Shown here one piece after another: positions 29,401 to 40,204 of a stretch of 64,000 bases of DNA; position 1 is the first letter of the stretch, and each line of letters opens with the position of its first letter. Both the position numbers and the translations under genes were made by a program. The DNA comes from Panonychus citri. Lineage: Eukaryota; Arthropoda; Arachnida; Trombidiformes; Tetranychidae. The notes beneath the pieces are model-generated. The model was given only the letters and a program-made list of their open reading frames with translations. It searched no databases and was not told the origin of the DNA. The stretch covers positions 478,501 to 542,500 of the forward strand of contig NW_026515548.1 in the NCBI RefSeq assembly GCF_014898815.1, read 5' to 3'.

Positions 29401-32400
29401 ATCTTCCAATCCACCGAACTGTCCCGAACTCAGGTCCTTTTGTCTTTAACCAGGCCACTCTTTCCCCAAGAGACAAAGTCGGTGCTTCTGGTTCTTCTTC
29501 TTCAATACTCTTCCGGTTACCTCTGAGTCGATGAACCAATGACTTACGACTGCCCCTTGAATCGCCATTTTTGTGACTATTATTGTCAGTCGACGAACGA
29601 TTCTCCTCATTATCTTCGCCCTCCGGTGTAATGGGCTGTAAGGGTGAACCAGCGACTATGGTAATGGAAAAAAATACATTTAGATTTGAATAAACAGAAA
29701 TTCATTATTCAACTCGGAATTTTTATTATGCTCATCATCTTATCAATCATATTCCGGTAATTTATCATCATCAAACTGATCGTTTTAACCTCATGAATAT
29801 CATCATGGTGATGCCGTTGATATAAATGTAATAGCTTATTAAAAGATGATGATAATTAATGAGTTATCTCAATCCTCATATGAATTGTGGTTGGAATCTG
29901 AAGCAGAATGAAAATGGTTCAGCTTTAAAACTTTTCTCACATCTTTTTCTCTCAAAGAAAAATTTCCATTCTATTTTTTTCATATGATAAATATGGATTA
30001 GAACTTTTCTCTATTAGTCTTTCCAACCACAATACAAGGTAAAAGGTAAACAGAGTCGATAATTTCTACTCTTTAATCTGCTTCATGTTATTGTTTAAAT
30101 ATAATCCTTAATCATGATGAGGAAAAGTTTCAGCCTGAACTTTTTACAAAGCATATTATTCATCGTGCTATTGGGGCTCGGATATTGTAGAGCGATGCTT
30201 GGGTGGAATGATGGAAGTGGATAACAAAAATGTACATATTTTTACTATAATGATGAGAATTTTTATATCATCATCATCATCATCATCCATAAATGTATAT
30301 TCAGTTATGCATGGGTTGTTCAAGACAAAAATGAATCTAAATGTTGGCCAAGAAAAAAGGATGAGGATGAAAAGTAATGAAGATGAAGCAAAGGTAAACC
30401 CAATCAAAGAAAGGAAATGAAGCGACTATAAGTGGCAAAGGAATGTAATAATAATAATATGAGAAAAGATGAAGATTCATCATGAAAAAAGTAATTCACA
30501 TGGAAGATGATCAATGTTAACTTTCATCTCACGAGTTTCTCTTTATCTTTTTATTCTTTTCATCTTTATCATTTCTATTTTCCGTTATGATACTTTAACC
30601 GAATATTCTTTGTTTTCTCTCTATTTAACTTGTTTCAGTCTATAATAAGTTATCATTTTCTCTTACTTTAAGACCTCAAGATGATAAGATGAAAGATTAT
30701 CATAGCAAAAGAATCACCATTAAAGTTAACTGTATTTTAATCGGACTGAAATGACCACAACAATCAGTTGCTGGGAAGGAATTACAAGTTGTGATAATTT
30801 CTACAGGTAGGTGATGGAAGAGTGAGATATGTTTCAGAACTGAATCTTTTCTTGCAAACCTTGACGAATTTGAATTACATGTTAGGATGAGCTTTTCTAT
30901 TCAAATGTAATCCACAATGAGGAAATTGTCTGTTATTCATATTTGAAGATTCAACTGTAAACATGATGGTGATAGTGATACACTATCATCTCTTGTCATC
31001 ATCATGGAATGAGGTGATTCCAGTTGAAGGAGAGATAAAGTTGAGATGAAGAAGAAGAAACTTTAGAAGGAATACTATGAAAAGTAATGAAGATGAAGCA
31101 AAGGTAAACCCAATCAAAGAAAGGAAATGAAGCGACTATAAGTGGCAAAGGAATGTAATAATAATAATATGAGAAAAGATGAAGATTCATCATGAAAAAA
31201 GTAATTCACATGGAAGATGATCAATGTTAACTTTCATCTCACGAGTTTCTCTTTATCTTTTTATTCTTTTCATCTTTATCATTTCTATTTTCCGTTATGA
31301 TACTTTAACCGAATATTCTTTGTTTTCTCTCTATTTAACTTGTTTCAGTCTATAATAAGTTATCATTTTCTCTTACTTTAAGACCTCAAGATGATAAGAT
31401 GAAAGATTATCATAGCAAAAGAATCACCATTAAAGTTAACTGTATTTTAATCGGACTGAAAATGACCACAACAATCAGTTGCTGGGAAGGAATTACAAGT
31501 TGTGATAATTTCTAGGCAGGTAGGTGATGGAAGAGTGAGATATGTTTCAGAACTGAATCTTTTTCTTGGCAAACCTTGAACGAATTTGAATTACATGTTA
31601 GGATGAGCTTTTCTATTCAAATGTAATCCACAATGAGCGAAATTGTCTGTTATTCATATTTGAAGATTCAACTGTAAACATGATGGTGATAGTGATACAC
31701 TATCATCTCTTGTCATCATCATGGAATGAGGTGATTCCAGTTGAAGGAGAGATAAAAGTTGAGATGAAGAAAAGAAGAAACTTTTAGAAGGAATACTTTT
31801 ATTCTGATGATAACTCTATAATTCCCTGAGCACGATGAAGGAAAGAATCAAGATTCTGGTGATAATGGTGGATGATCATCATCAGGGTCATGATGATGAT
31901 GATAAAGGATAGAAGCTGAAAAATGAATGAATAGATAGTAAAAGATTTAGGAAGCAAGTAAAACGATGAAACGTGAACCTTTGGTTTCTGATATTTTATT
32001 TCTTCCACCATCAACTTTACCACCGATGGGAAATGTTGTTATATTTTCAATCCCACCAGAAATATATTATATTTAAAACCAAATAATAATAATGGTTTTT
32101 CAATATCATATTAAATATGAAATGGGTCAATTTCTTGGTGGAATATGTTACTTGATGGAGGCAAAAGTTATCCCACTTCCATTATAAACCAATTGATGTT
32201 ATTCATCATCACCACCCAATGACCATTAGCATCAAAATTTATCCACCAATGAACATTAATTAATGAGCTTTTGGCTCATTCAAAATTGTCATCATCATGA
32301 AATATCATTAGGATTAAACATAAATCATGCAATTAGATTTGTTTATTTATTCCCTTGTTTTCTCACATTCAAGTTTTACACTGACAATTATAATCAATTA

Positions 32401-33559
32401 GACTAATCACGTAGCTAATTATTACCTTTACATTGTATTTCTTACGACACAATGATAATTGTGATGATTATATTAATTTCATCGTTGTTAACATGATAAT
32501 TTGCGTGATTCTTTTCATCATTATCACTTTTTTCCTCTAGCTTTTGCTTCGTGATTAACTTTTTATTTGATCATAATTGTAATACTAATTCTGTCTTCAT
32601 GTTCAATGATTATTAATACTCTCAAATTAACTTGATTTGGTTGTTTCTTCAAGACGAAATGGGACTTTTTTAAAATGAGCAGGTTCGCCCTTAAGGTAAG
32701 TGGATTAACTCCTCAAATCTTTTTCAATCAATTGAAAAAATATTAACAGAATTTTGATCTGGTGAGCAAATATAATCAGGGGATTAAGTAAAAGTTTCCT
32801 TGATCAACTCATTGAAAGTTAACCCGTAGGTTATCAATTCAGTTGCGAGTAAATTATCATTATGGTAAAAAATGACTCGATTTGATTGACTGTTTAACAT
32901 GAGCAATTATTTAGCATTAGTAATGTTAAAGTGGACTTACCTTCAACTAGTGTATCGAAAAGTCGAGCACCGATTATACTTTGGCGTTTTCGAGCTAAAT
33001 AGGAAGGGAAACTACGAACGTCGATTGATTTGCGAGCTCTTGCCAATGGATCTTGTTGCGACCAAGGTCCATTTCTTGTCGTGAAAGAAGGAGCTACTGT
33101 CATAAATTGTGGAGTTCGTTCTGTGAGGAAACTATTTTTGCGTCCAGTTGCTGCTGAAGGTTTACCAGCATTGGAAACTCCTCCTGACCCACCGCCACCT
33201 CCGATCCCTGAGAAAATGAGTGGAGATAAAATATCCAGTCCAGGCACTAATGACATTGATCGAGATCTTGTACCTGATGGTGGAGGTGGTGAAATGGATT
33301 GACCTTGTTCGTGACTAGAATTTGCCTGGATAGTTGATGGCGCTGGAGGCGGTTCTGGTGACAGAGATGAAGATGAAGGTAATTTGAGAAATGTCGAGAG
33401 CGGTAACACTGAAGAGTCAACTGGTCGTCTTTTTTCATTAATATCTTCATCTTCAGATCGATCACCTTGGTTAATGGAATTGTTATTGGACTGATAAACT
33501 CGACTGGGTCTTGATTCTTTGGTTGAGGCACTTTCATCGTTACCCGGGTTCCCAATCAT
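5577..33559 (-). CDS. CAP-Gly and HOIL-1/SHARPIN-type UBL protein (LUBAC-like), 3' part outside window
   Basis: Minus-strand gene assembled by hand from eight exons with consistent GT-AG sites and phases: 33559-32941, 29655-29360, 25254-25122, 24890-24778, 22704-16568, 16193-15908, 14543-14450, 6314-5577; a donor GTAAGT ends the last, so more lies left of the window. Exons 2-3 encode one CAP-Gly domain (FGTVRWIG, then GSADGKFEGRRYF) closest to the last CAP-Gly of the deubiquitinase CYLD. Exon 6 encodes a helix with AINYGQHRKAALLARQLAL, like the LUBAC-tethering motif of HOIL-1 and SHARPIN. Exons 7-8 form a ubiquitin-like domain (DFGFPVNIQSWILGKCLA) matching the same families. The family acts in linear ubiquitin signalling. 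A RING-between-RING end is expected but not visible. Exon 5 changes frame near 20.8-20.9 kb. The ATG at 16163 could instead start a separate HOIL-1-like gene, but the exon 5 to 6 splice joins in frame. ATG 33559 follows an acceptor, so an upstream exon is likely. Confidence 0.72.
6315..14449 (-). other. Long intron of the CAP-Gly/UBL gene
   Basis: An intron of about 8.1 kb splits the ubiquitin-like domain between its first part (exon 14543-14450) and second part (exon 6314-5577). It holds the foldback repeat near 9.05-9.47 kb, a short GA run, a 16-bp inverted repeat at about 11.73 and 11.87 kb, and otherwise AT-rich filler. Short open frames in it show no family resemblance. Confidence 0.65.
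9050..9474. mobile_element. Foldback / MITE-like element with about 110-bp terminal inverted repeats
   Basis: The left arm, about 9050-9160, contains GACTCGAGACTTGAGTGG; the right arm, about 9365-9474, is its reverse complement. The arms are near identical over about 85 bp and weaker further in, with a centre of about 200 bp and no coding capacity. The right arm continues outward with a segment whose reverse complement, CTACTGACCACAAT, recurs at about 8599-8612. This suggests the true left end lies near 8.6 kb and was separated by an insertion of about 440 bp. I could not identify a target-site duplication. Confidence 0.65.
14544..15907 (-). other. Intron between the tethering-helix exon and the first UBL exon
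   Basis: Intron of about 1.4 kb with a GTGAGT donor at 15907 and a TTTCAG acceptor at 14544. It is AT-rich and contains GATGAG-type short repeats near 15.61-15.65 kb. No gene or RNA feature is seen. Confidence 0.6.
16194..16567 (-). other. Intron between the giant exon and the tethering-helix exon
   Basis: A 374-bp intron with donor GTAAAT at 16567 and an acceptor ending CATAAG before 16193. Phase 1 on both sides keeps the frame open, which is the main evidence that the CAP-Gly part and the HOIL-1-like part are one gene. The acceptor is not strong. Confidence 0.5.
16568..22704 (-). CDS. Giant low-complexity exon of the CAP-Gly/UBL gene, with one frame change
   Basis: This is exon 5 of the large minus-strand gene, about 6.1 kb. 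It opens in phase 0 with a Cys/His-rich stretch (CLCNNCNHPCAHLC, then a CHF..CCGGEELLYS segment) and continues with Ser, Arg, His, Asn and acidic runs, several poly-His tracts, proline-rich SH3-ligand-like stretches (PSPPPPLPTLPPL) and a tyrosine motif EEPIYEEIDFG. Two overlapping frames cover it: one runs 22704 to 20809, the other from about 20918 to the donor at 16568. They overlap by about 110 bases, so a single-base indel or a small intron must join them. A 97-nt intron would fix the frame, but its donor (GTCCCG) is poor. It is probably disordered scaffold; I assign no function. Confidence 0.65.
22705..24777 (-). other. Intron of the CAP-Gly/UBL gene
   Basis: About 2.1 kb between exon 24890-24778 (donor GTAAGT) and the giant exon (acceptor ATTAG). 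It contains a TC run at 23369-23397 and AT-rich sequence only. Confidence 0.6.
25255..29359 (-). other. Intron splitting the CAP-Gly domain
   Basis: A 4.1-kb intron placed exactly between the GVEF strand and the DNAIGSADG loop of the CAP-Gly domain, phase 0. It carries a tandem duplication at about 25.98-26.31 kb and a short GA run. No gene is seen. Confidence 0.65.
25975..26310. repeat. Tandem duplication, two units of about 165 bp
   Basis: Both units start with GTAGAGCGCATCTCATCCGA and end with ATAAATGTAAGTAATTGTAG. They differ by one C/T substitution and several small indels in the second half. The repeat lies inside an intron. Confidence 0.85.
29656..32940 (-). other. Intron of the CAP-Gly/UBL gene
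   Basis: A 3.3-kb intron between exon 1 (donor GTAAGT at 32940) and the first CAP-Gly exon (acceptor CCATAG). It contains the 710-bp tandem duplication at about 30.37-31.80 kb and no coding signal. Confidence 0.6.
30368..31797. repeat. Tandem duplication, two units of about 710-720 bp
   Basis: The unit beginning AAAGTAATGAAGATGAAGC at about 30371 recurs at about 31081. The first roughly 370 bp are identical. The remainder differs almost only by one-base insertions or deletions, often in homopolymers, with few or no substitutions. It lies within an intron. Confidence 0.9.
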
Positions 33560-33560
33560 T

Positions 33561-35603
33561 CTGAATAAGACAAATTAGATGAAAATGTGAGCACTAATCT
33601 CAATTGAAAAGTTGAGGTAAATTTCATATCAATCACAACATGACAACACACACCCAATTGTATTAAAATTCATGCCGAGATCGACGTCAGCAGTTATTCA
33701 ATGGACAACTTGGATTCTGAATAAATCACTATAAACATTATTGGTGATAAAACTTTGATAGTGAAACTTGAAAATGAAATGAACAATTTTCAAGCAAACA
33801 AAATGACTATTCACAAAGTTGGATCATAAATAGTGATAATTATGACCAGTGACCACAATAAAGTGACCATGCTCATCACCAATTGGCTTTCCCACCTCCA
33901 CCTCCTCTGTTCAGTGTAATCGGACTTACCCTGAATGCAATAATTGTTGTTTCATTGAAAAAAATCACTCACGAAGCATCAACAAGAGTAATTAGGAAAC
34001 AAGATGATAAAAAGAAAGTGAAAGCAAAAAATCACAAGCGTCATTATGATCATGGCTCATTACGTTTACACAAAAGCTTCTCACTCAATAATTCAGTATC
34101 ATCTTGATGCTCATCATCCACCATCACCCCCAGTGAATGATGTTATCATCACCTTTCAGATCGTAATGATAAGTAAACAAAGCAAAGGAAAATTATATCG
34201 TTAGCATTATTATCATGGAGAATTTCATTGCACGAATTACAACCAACATGATATGTGACACAAATTTTTTATCTCTTTTCCCTTTGTTATCTTTTCCTCA
34301 TGTTATCATGATAACATGTTTGTTTCATTCGTATTATTTTGTCATCAGTTTCATCATCATTAACATCATTGATGGTCAATCGGTAAGTCAAACAATAAAT
34401 GCATCGGTTATTGTGAGACAATCATCAAAATCGTCATAATCGTAAATGAGAGAGGGGAAACTCATTGATTGTCTTTTCTATTCTTTCTCTCAATCATCAT
34501 CATATCTTCATCCCTCCAACAACAAATGTGATTGTTCAAGCTTCATTGATTACTATTTAATTGTTCACAATCACAACTACTAATAAACGTTAACTTTGTT
34601 CATCGATTATTGAGAGTTTAAGATTTTCCAAGGAAGGAATCATCCACAATTCATTATTAGATTTTCTCCATGTAAGGCTCTCGATTTCATGCATGATACT
34701 TGATTACGAATTGATCCTGAAATACTTGAAATAGAGCAAAAGTTTTTCTCATAGACTTTTTTTTTACTTTTTTTCGATTTATTTCAATATTCTTTTCTAA
34801 TCTCATTGCAAGATAATTATCACAATATCCATGAATTTGGATGAATACTTTTTCTCACCTTCAGAACTTTTCAAAAATTCATATTTATGATCGGATAATT
34901 CTGTGGGAAGTAAAGGATTTAATTAAATTAACTATATCTTACCTTGACTATAGTTGATTCTGATTATTTTGCTTGTTTATATACTTTAATTGTGCAAATG
35001 TAACGATTATAACATTGTTAATAATAACGATGGACTAATTGACTTGATGGAAGTGGTTGAGTTTATCAAACTGAGATTCAAGAGTTTTGTAGAATTGAAA
35101 TGATACATGGTGAATTATCACAATTTGGTAATCACATAGACTAGTTAAAAATGTTCACGGTGATATTCGTGGTTATTCATAGAAATGAACTCGAACCATT
35201 TCATTCAATGGATAGCAAACATAATAACCGATCAACTTTGTTGTTGTTCCTCAAAGAAAAGAGATGGCGCCACATGTCGAGATGGTTTCTTCGCATCCAC
35301 CAGGATGTTAACATTAAATTGATTCCCTTGCAACTGTCCAGTCGATTGTAACTCCATCTGGTGGTTTCTTTTTCTTGGTCTCTCTTTCTTCCTCTGTCTA
35401 CATTTCCTCTTTCTTTTCTTTCTGTCTTTTCTTCGCTCAAATTTTGTTTACAATTTTAGTTGAACCTCGACAATCTATTCTAATGTGTTTTGTTTCCAAT
35501 ATTGACCACAATTAGTGGAAATCTTCTCATTTAGTGTTAACCAAGTAAATCTCTACTCTAAATTGTGTCTTATAATTGCTCGGAAATTGGAAAGGTAAAC
35601 AAA
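33561..35603. other. Intergenic region between the CAP-Gly/UBL gene and OSER1
   Basis: About 2 kb separating the diverging 5' ends of the minus-strand gene and OSER1. It likely holds an upstream exon and promoter of the former, which I could not place, and the OSER1 5' UTR. A palindromic TGGCGCCA block, overlapping a YY1-like GATGGCGCC and an E-box CACATG, lies at about 35264-35277. The rest is AT-rich. Confidence 0.5.
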
Positions 35604-36104
35604 ATGGAGAGAGAAAATGTCCAACTGTCTGATGATAACTGTTCACAAATCGAGGTTGCTTTTAAACGAATGAAAGTTGGGACAAGATGTGCTGGTAAAA
35701 AGAGCCTCCATCACATCTACAATCAGCCCAAACAATATCACCAAGAAAAATCGTCTAAAAGCGAAACCATTAGTTTCTCCTCTTTCTCAAACTCACCATT
35801 GGCACTCATAGATAATCTCTCCTGCTCTAACCCTACGAGTTCTACTGTTGTATCCACTAACTCGATGGGTCCTTACAGAGATATAACACGCCAAGGCCAA
35901 GTAGAAAGTTTTAATCGAAATCATGAGAACCAAAATCAAAACAATAATAATCATCAACAAAACCAATCAAACGATATCACCAAATATGAAGACGGACCAC
36001 CAGCTGATCCTGATGTATCCGTTGAAGAGTTGGCTGCTTACTTAGATGTCCAATTGTATATTCCTCGCAAAATGTCCTACATGGCCGAACTAATGTACAC
36101 ATAA
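35604..36104 (+). CDS. OSER1: Oxidative stress-responsive serine-rich protein 1 homologue
   Basis: Single-exon reading frame of 166 aa from the first in-frame ATG at 35604; the frame extends upstream only from non-ATG codons. The C-terminus YIPRKMSYMAELMYT, preceded by SVEELAAYLD, matches the strongly conserved tail of OSER1. The N-terminal segment IEVAFKRMKVGT matches the short conserved N-terminal block of the family. The middle is Ser/Asn/Gln-rich with an N/Q run and looks disordered. The human protein is longer, mainly in this disordered middle. The family is linked to the oxidative-stress response, with no known enzymatic domain. It converges on the minus-strand NRBP gene downstream. The homology is clear; the molecular role is not. 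Confidence 0.88.
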   Translation: MERENVQLSDDNCSQIEVAFKRMKVGTRCAGKKSLHHIYNQPKQYHQEKSSKSETISFSSFSNSPLALIDNLSCSNPTSSTVVSTNSMGPYRDITRQGQVESFNRNHENQNQNNNNHQQNQSNDITKYEDGPPADPDVSVEELAAYLDVQLYIPRKMSYMAELMYT

Positions 36105-36350
36105 TAACAATATTATCTTCATCTTCACAAAATGCACATTACATAATGAAAAGAGAGAGAGAGAGAAGGAAAACAGTGTGAGATTAACAGCTATCGAATA
36201 TACAAAACGATTAAAGTTATAGAGAAGAGGTTAACAAAATAACCAATTAAAGATGAAGAGAGAAAGATAAATATATTATATTAAATATATAATGTTATTA
36301 ATGACTATATATTTTTTTGTTTTTGGCTCATTTGATTTTGCTCTTATATA

Positions 36351-36356
36351 AATAAA
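36351..36356 (+). terminator. Polyadenylation signal AATAAA of OSER1
   Basis: A canonical AATAAA about 250 bases after the OSER1 stop, in an AT-rich 3' UTR. Assigned by position only. Confidence 0.5.
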
Positions 36357-36988
36357 AAACAAAAACAATGACATTATTTCAATTAATCTACTAATTGGTA
36401 ATAATATCATTATAATTTGGAATCATCAAAAAACATCAAAGATAATTAATGTCAATGTGAAATATTATTTTGTTTGGTATTTTCACACAAGCAAATTGCG
36501 AAGCGATAAAAAAGATGTTATTCTTAAAGCTTATGTAATATATAAACAATGTGATTAGATCAACAATGGTAATGATAATTATCATCATTTTTTAATCAAC
36601 TCTTGGTTGTATTTGATTCTGACACTTGATGATAATAGTGATGATTATTGCCAATCTTTCCTTCTTGATTCTGTCATAATCTTCATTTTGGTGGCTTTTG
36701 ATTAGATTGAGCCAGAGTTGATCAATGAAGATGGACCAGTAAAAGCCAATCAAGTGGATTCTATAATAATAAATTTGATGCTTTCCAATGATCGAATTGA
36801 TGATAAAGCTATATATATATATTTAATTTAATTGTCTCCACACGAAGTCGTGATAATGATGATATAGATGGTGGCTGTTGACATGAAAGACAAAATTGAA
36901 AATTAATAATTAGTATTTGTTAACCATTAAGAATAATCATTTGCGACAATTGAAACAATAGTTACTTTCATTTCGAAGTGCAGACATT

Positions 36989-39457
36989 TTAAACAGAAAT
37001 CGCTTGAGTATGTGCCGTTGGAGTGGTGGATGTCAACGATAGATCGGAAGTTAACCTGCTTCTACTGATCGTATCGGCGATCAAAGTTGCAACCATATCA
37101 CAATCATCCTATTAGAATGGAAAACAGGTTAACGTTAATATTCAAAGTGTTTGATGAATCGCTCGTTTGGAGCATCGTTGGTGATGATGAAAGAAAAATG
37201 AAAGAGGGGATGGTGATGAAAGGAAACAGGATGAGCTAATGATGGCAGACTAGAGTAAATTGTTACAATTGGAAAACAAGAAGATTATTCCTGAAGCACA
37301 AACAACAAGAATATAAATAGATTCTCAATAGAATAATAGAAAAGGGTTTGAGAGAAAAAGAGTAGAGTTACTAAGATTGTCCAGAATATGGACACAATCG
37401 AATTGATTATCGGTACAGTTTCGTTGAAAATATGAGAGAGAATTGGATGTAGATTAAGATGAGTAAAGTAAAAATGAAAATGACAATGAGTTCACTTTAC
37501 CTGGTGTATAAAACCAAGATCAACAAGCTCTTTAGCTAAAGAATGAGGTGAATCAGTTTCCGTTATTTCACATGATAATTGACGATTCATTCTGTCATCC
37601 ATGGTTAACAAGATAGTTAACTTAATCACAAGAAGAGCATCACTTTCAGGTATAGATTTTATGTCACACATCATGTTCATAATTCGTCGAGTTTCCTCAT
37701 CGTACATGTTATCCGGTGAGTTTGGTTTATCTGATTCGTCCCCTACGGGTGAAGTTGTACTCTGTCTTGTAATTATCGGTGGACGGGAAGTAGGAATGAT
37801 AGCAGTTAACGGATAAGCACCGTTTCGAACTTCTTCAAAGAATTTTTCCATCTCCGCTCTTGGAGCATCACAGCACTTTATCGATGTACCTGGACGTCCA
37901 TCTTTATGAATTATTTCGGCTAGAACGTTATCCGCTGATTGAGATTGCAGAAATCTTTGTAAAGCTTCTTCGGTGAGTTGTTCTGGTTGGTAGGAGGGTG
38001 TATCGACAATTACATGAGCAGCCAGTAATCTTAATGATGGAACTTCAAAAATAACAGAATGAAATAAAAGTTGTTTCGATGTAGGTCGTTCTAATGGATT
38101 TTTACGTAAACACTGTCTTATAAAATCGGCTTGTAATGGATTTTCTAAGGAATCAATTGTCCGGTTAATCGCTTCTTCGGTCACTTGAGCAGAACTACCA
38201 TTTTCACTATTATTTGATATTTCCAGAGCAGCCATTTCCAGAGCACACATGCCGAATGAATAAATGTCAACGGCTGGTGTTAGAGCGGAAGACGTTTCGC
38301 CGGTTATTTCCCCTAATTCTGGCGCAACAAAATATAAATTTGCCATAGCTTGTTCTCGTACTGTTTTGATGTGTCGGTGTATGGCATCAGGAGCCACAGC
38401 ACCGATTTTGATTAGACCATTGTGACTGAGAAAAATAGTATCGCAAGTTAAGTTGGCATGGATAATAGGAGGTTGTGATGAATGAAGATAACATAATGCA
38501 GACAAAATTTGGGTACACCAACGTTTCCAGGCCTATTGAGATGAGATAAACAAATAGCTTTAGTAAAAGATTAAAAATAAACGATGACATTTTCCTGCTA
38601 TCAGAAAAGCAAAAGATGAAACCGGCAAAGATAAAGAATGACAAAAATTGGCCAAAAGATGAAAATGTTTCGTCGCAATCACATAGATAAAAGCTAAGAT
38701 TATTCTAGTGAGAAACAAAAAAGTAGTAAAGCAAACTAACTGGAAGGGCCATTTTGATTTGGTTCCGTTTGGTCTTTTTGAGAAATTGTTTGAGCGATCC
38801 ACTTGAATTGTATTCTGTAATGAATATCACTCTGGGTTTATCCACATCTTTATCCATCCAATATTTATGTAGTTTGACGATGTTTGGATGGTCCAATTGT
38901 ATTAAACGATTAAAAATTTGACTAATCTTTTCTTCTCGAGCATTGAAATATTTTCTTTCAGAAAATCTAACTTCATTCCAAACGACTTCAACACCTTCCT
39001 CTGTATCCATTGCTAGATAAGTCGCTTCTATACCAGGTATGTCTCTCTGTTCAACCTTCATGTTCCCATTGCCGTCACCACGAGTGGCAGATAAATAGAC
39101 AGGTAAAAGTAAATAGAAAATCCCAATGGAACAGAGAGGAGACAGAGATGGAAAGAAAGAGGAGATGTGATGAAAAGAAGGTAAAGAAAAGGAGAAAGAG
39201 AGAAAGAGGTTGAGAGAAAAAGAGGAAAAAAAAAGAAGATCAGTTACTAAGAAGGAAACAAATTCTACCAAGAGCCTTGATTATAGAGATAAATGTTAAT
39301 TCCTTCAATTGAATGATGACCAACACTAGACACTTACTTGTTCTCGTCTTTTTAACCACCGACCACACGGACTTTCTTCCAACACCTCAGATTCATCCTC
39401 GGAATCTTCTTCAGCTGTAGATGAGCTTTTGATATCAATCAGTTTTGGTTCCACCAT
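36989..39457 (-). CDS. NRBP1: Nuclear receptor-binding protein (NRBP/Madm) pseudokinase
   Basis: Four coding exons on the minus strand with matching phase-0 junctions: 39457-39338, 39055-38741, 38532-37501, 37108-36989, giving 528 aa against about 535 for human NRBP1. The N-terminus carries the acidic DSEDESEVLEESPCGRW motif. The kinase-like domain lacks catalytic residues as in the family: the usual VAIK lysine site reads VVWNEVRF, the HRD loop reads HANLTCDTIF, and the DFG site is replaced in GAVAPDAI. The C-terminal VRNGAYPLTA segment and the final coiled region are also conserved. Known members are adaptor pseudokinases in ER-Golgi traffic and Cullin/TSC22-linked signalling. Its first exon and promoter form one arm of a large palindrome with the neighbouring GLE1-like gene. 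The acceptor of exon 2 has a weak pyrimidine tract but the joined protein matches the family across it. Confidence 0.93.
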
Positions 39458-40204
39458 AATTGTTGCCCAGAAGAGAAAATAAAACAAAAAGGAAGAGAAA
39501 AAGACACAAGACAAACACAGACACAATTGAATTTCTACAAAACAGCTTCGGTTAAATTGTACATAAAATCTCACTTATTATGAGAAAATCTCACTGATTA
39601 CAAGGTGGATCCATCGGCGGAATAAAAGTGTTGTGGCTCCACCAAACGCTCTTCAAACAGCTGATCGACGTTTTCGGCTCGCAAATTTTTCTTTTTTATT
39701 TACTCGATTTTTTATTTTGATTTTCTTTAGTTTCCTTAGAAAAGATCAAGTGACTCAGTCAATTATGAAAATTGTTCTAAGGAAGATAAAAGAATTTAAT
39801 TTGCAAGGAAAAGAAAGACAAGCCGAAAATGAAGCTGTTGAATGAGCGACGAGAGGAAGACTCTTTCTGAAAGAGTATCAGCTGTTTGAAGAGCGTTTGG
39901 TGGAGCCACAACACTTTTATTCCGCCGATGGATCCACCTTGTAATCAGTGAGATTTTCTCATAATAAGTGAGATTTTATGTACAATTTAACCGAAGCTGT
40001 TTTGTAGAAATTCAATTGTGTCTGTGTTTGTCTTGTGTCTTTTTCTCTTCCTTTTTGTTTTATTTTCTCTTCTGGGCAACAATTATGGTGGAACCAAAAC
40101 TGATTGATATCAAAAGCTCATCGACAGCTGAAGATAAATCTGAAGCGGTGGAGGAAAGTCCGTGTGATCGGTGGTTAAAAAGACGAGAACCAGTAAGTGT
40201 TCAA
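39333..40204. repeat. Large palindrome: two inverted arms of about 330 bp around a 211-bp spacer
   Basis: The left arm 39333-39665 and right arm 39877-40204 are reverse complements with few differences. Each arm contains, from the centre outward, a promoter-like stretch, a 5' UTR, the ATG, and the first coding exon of NRBP up to and including the GTAAGTGT donor. The left arm is used by NRBP on the minus strand, the right by the GLE1-like frame on the plus strand. The right arm has a 12-base loss and a few substitutions in the coding part. The spacer contains a TGACTCA (AP-1-like) site at about 39751. Confidence 0.92.
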
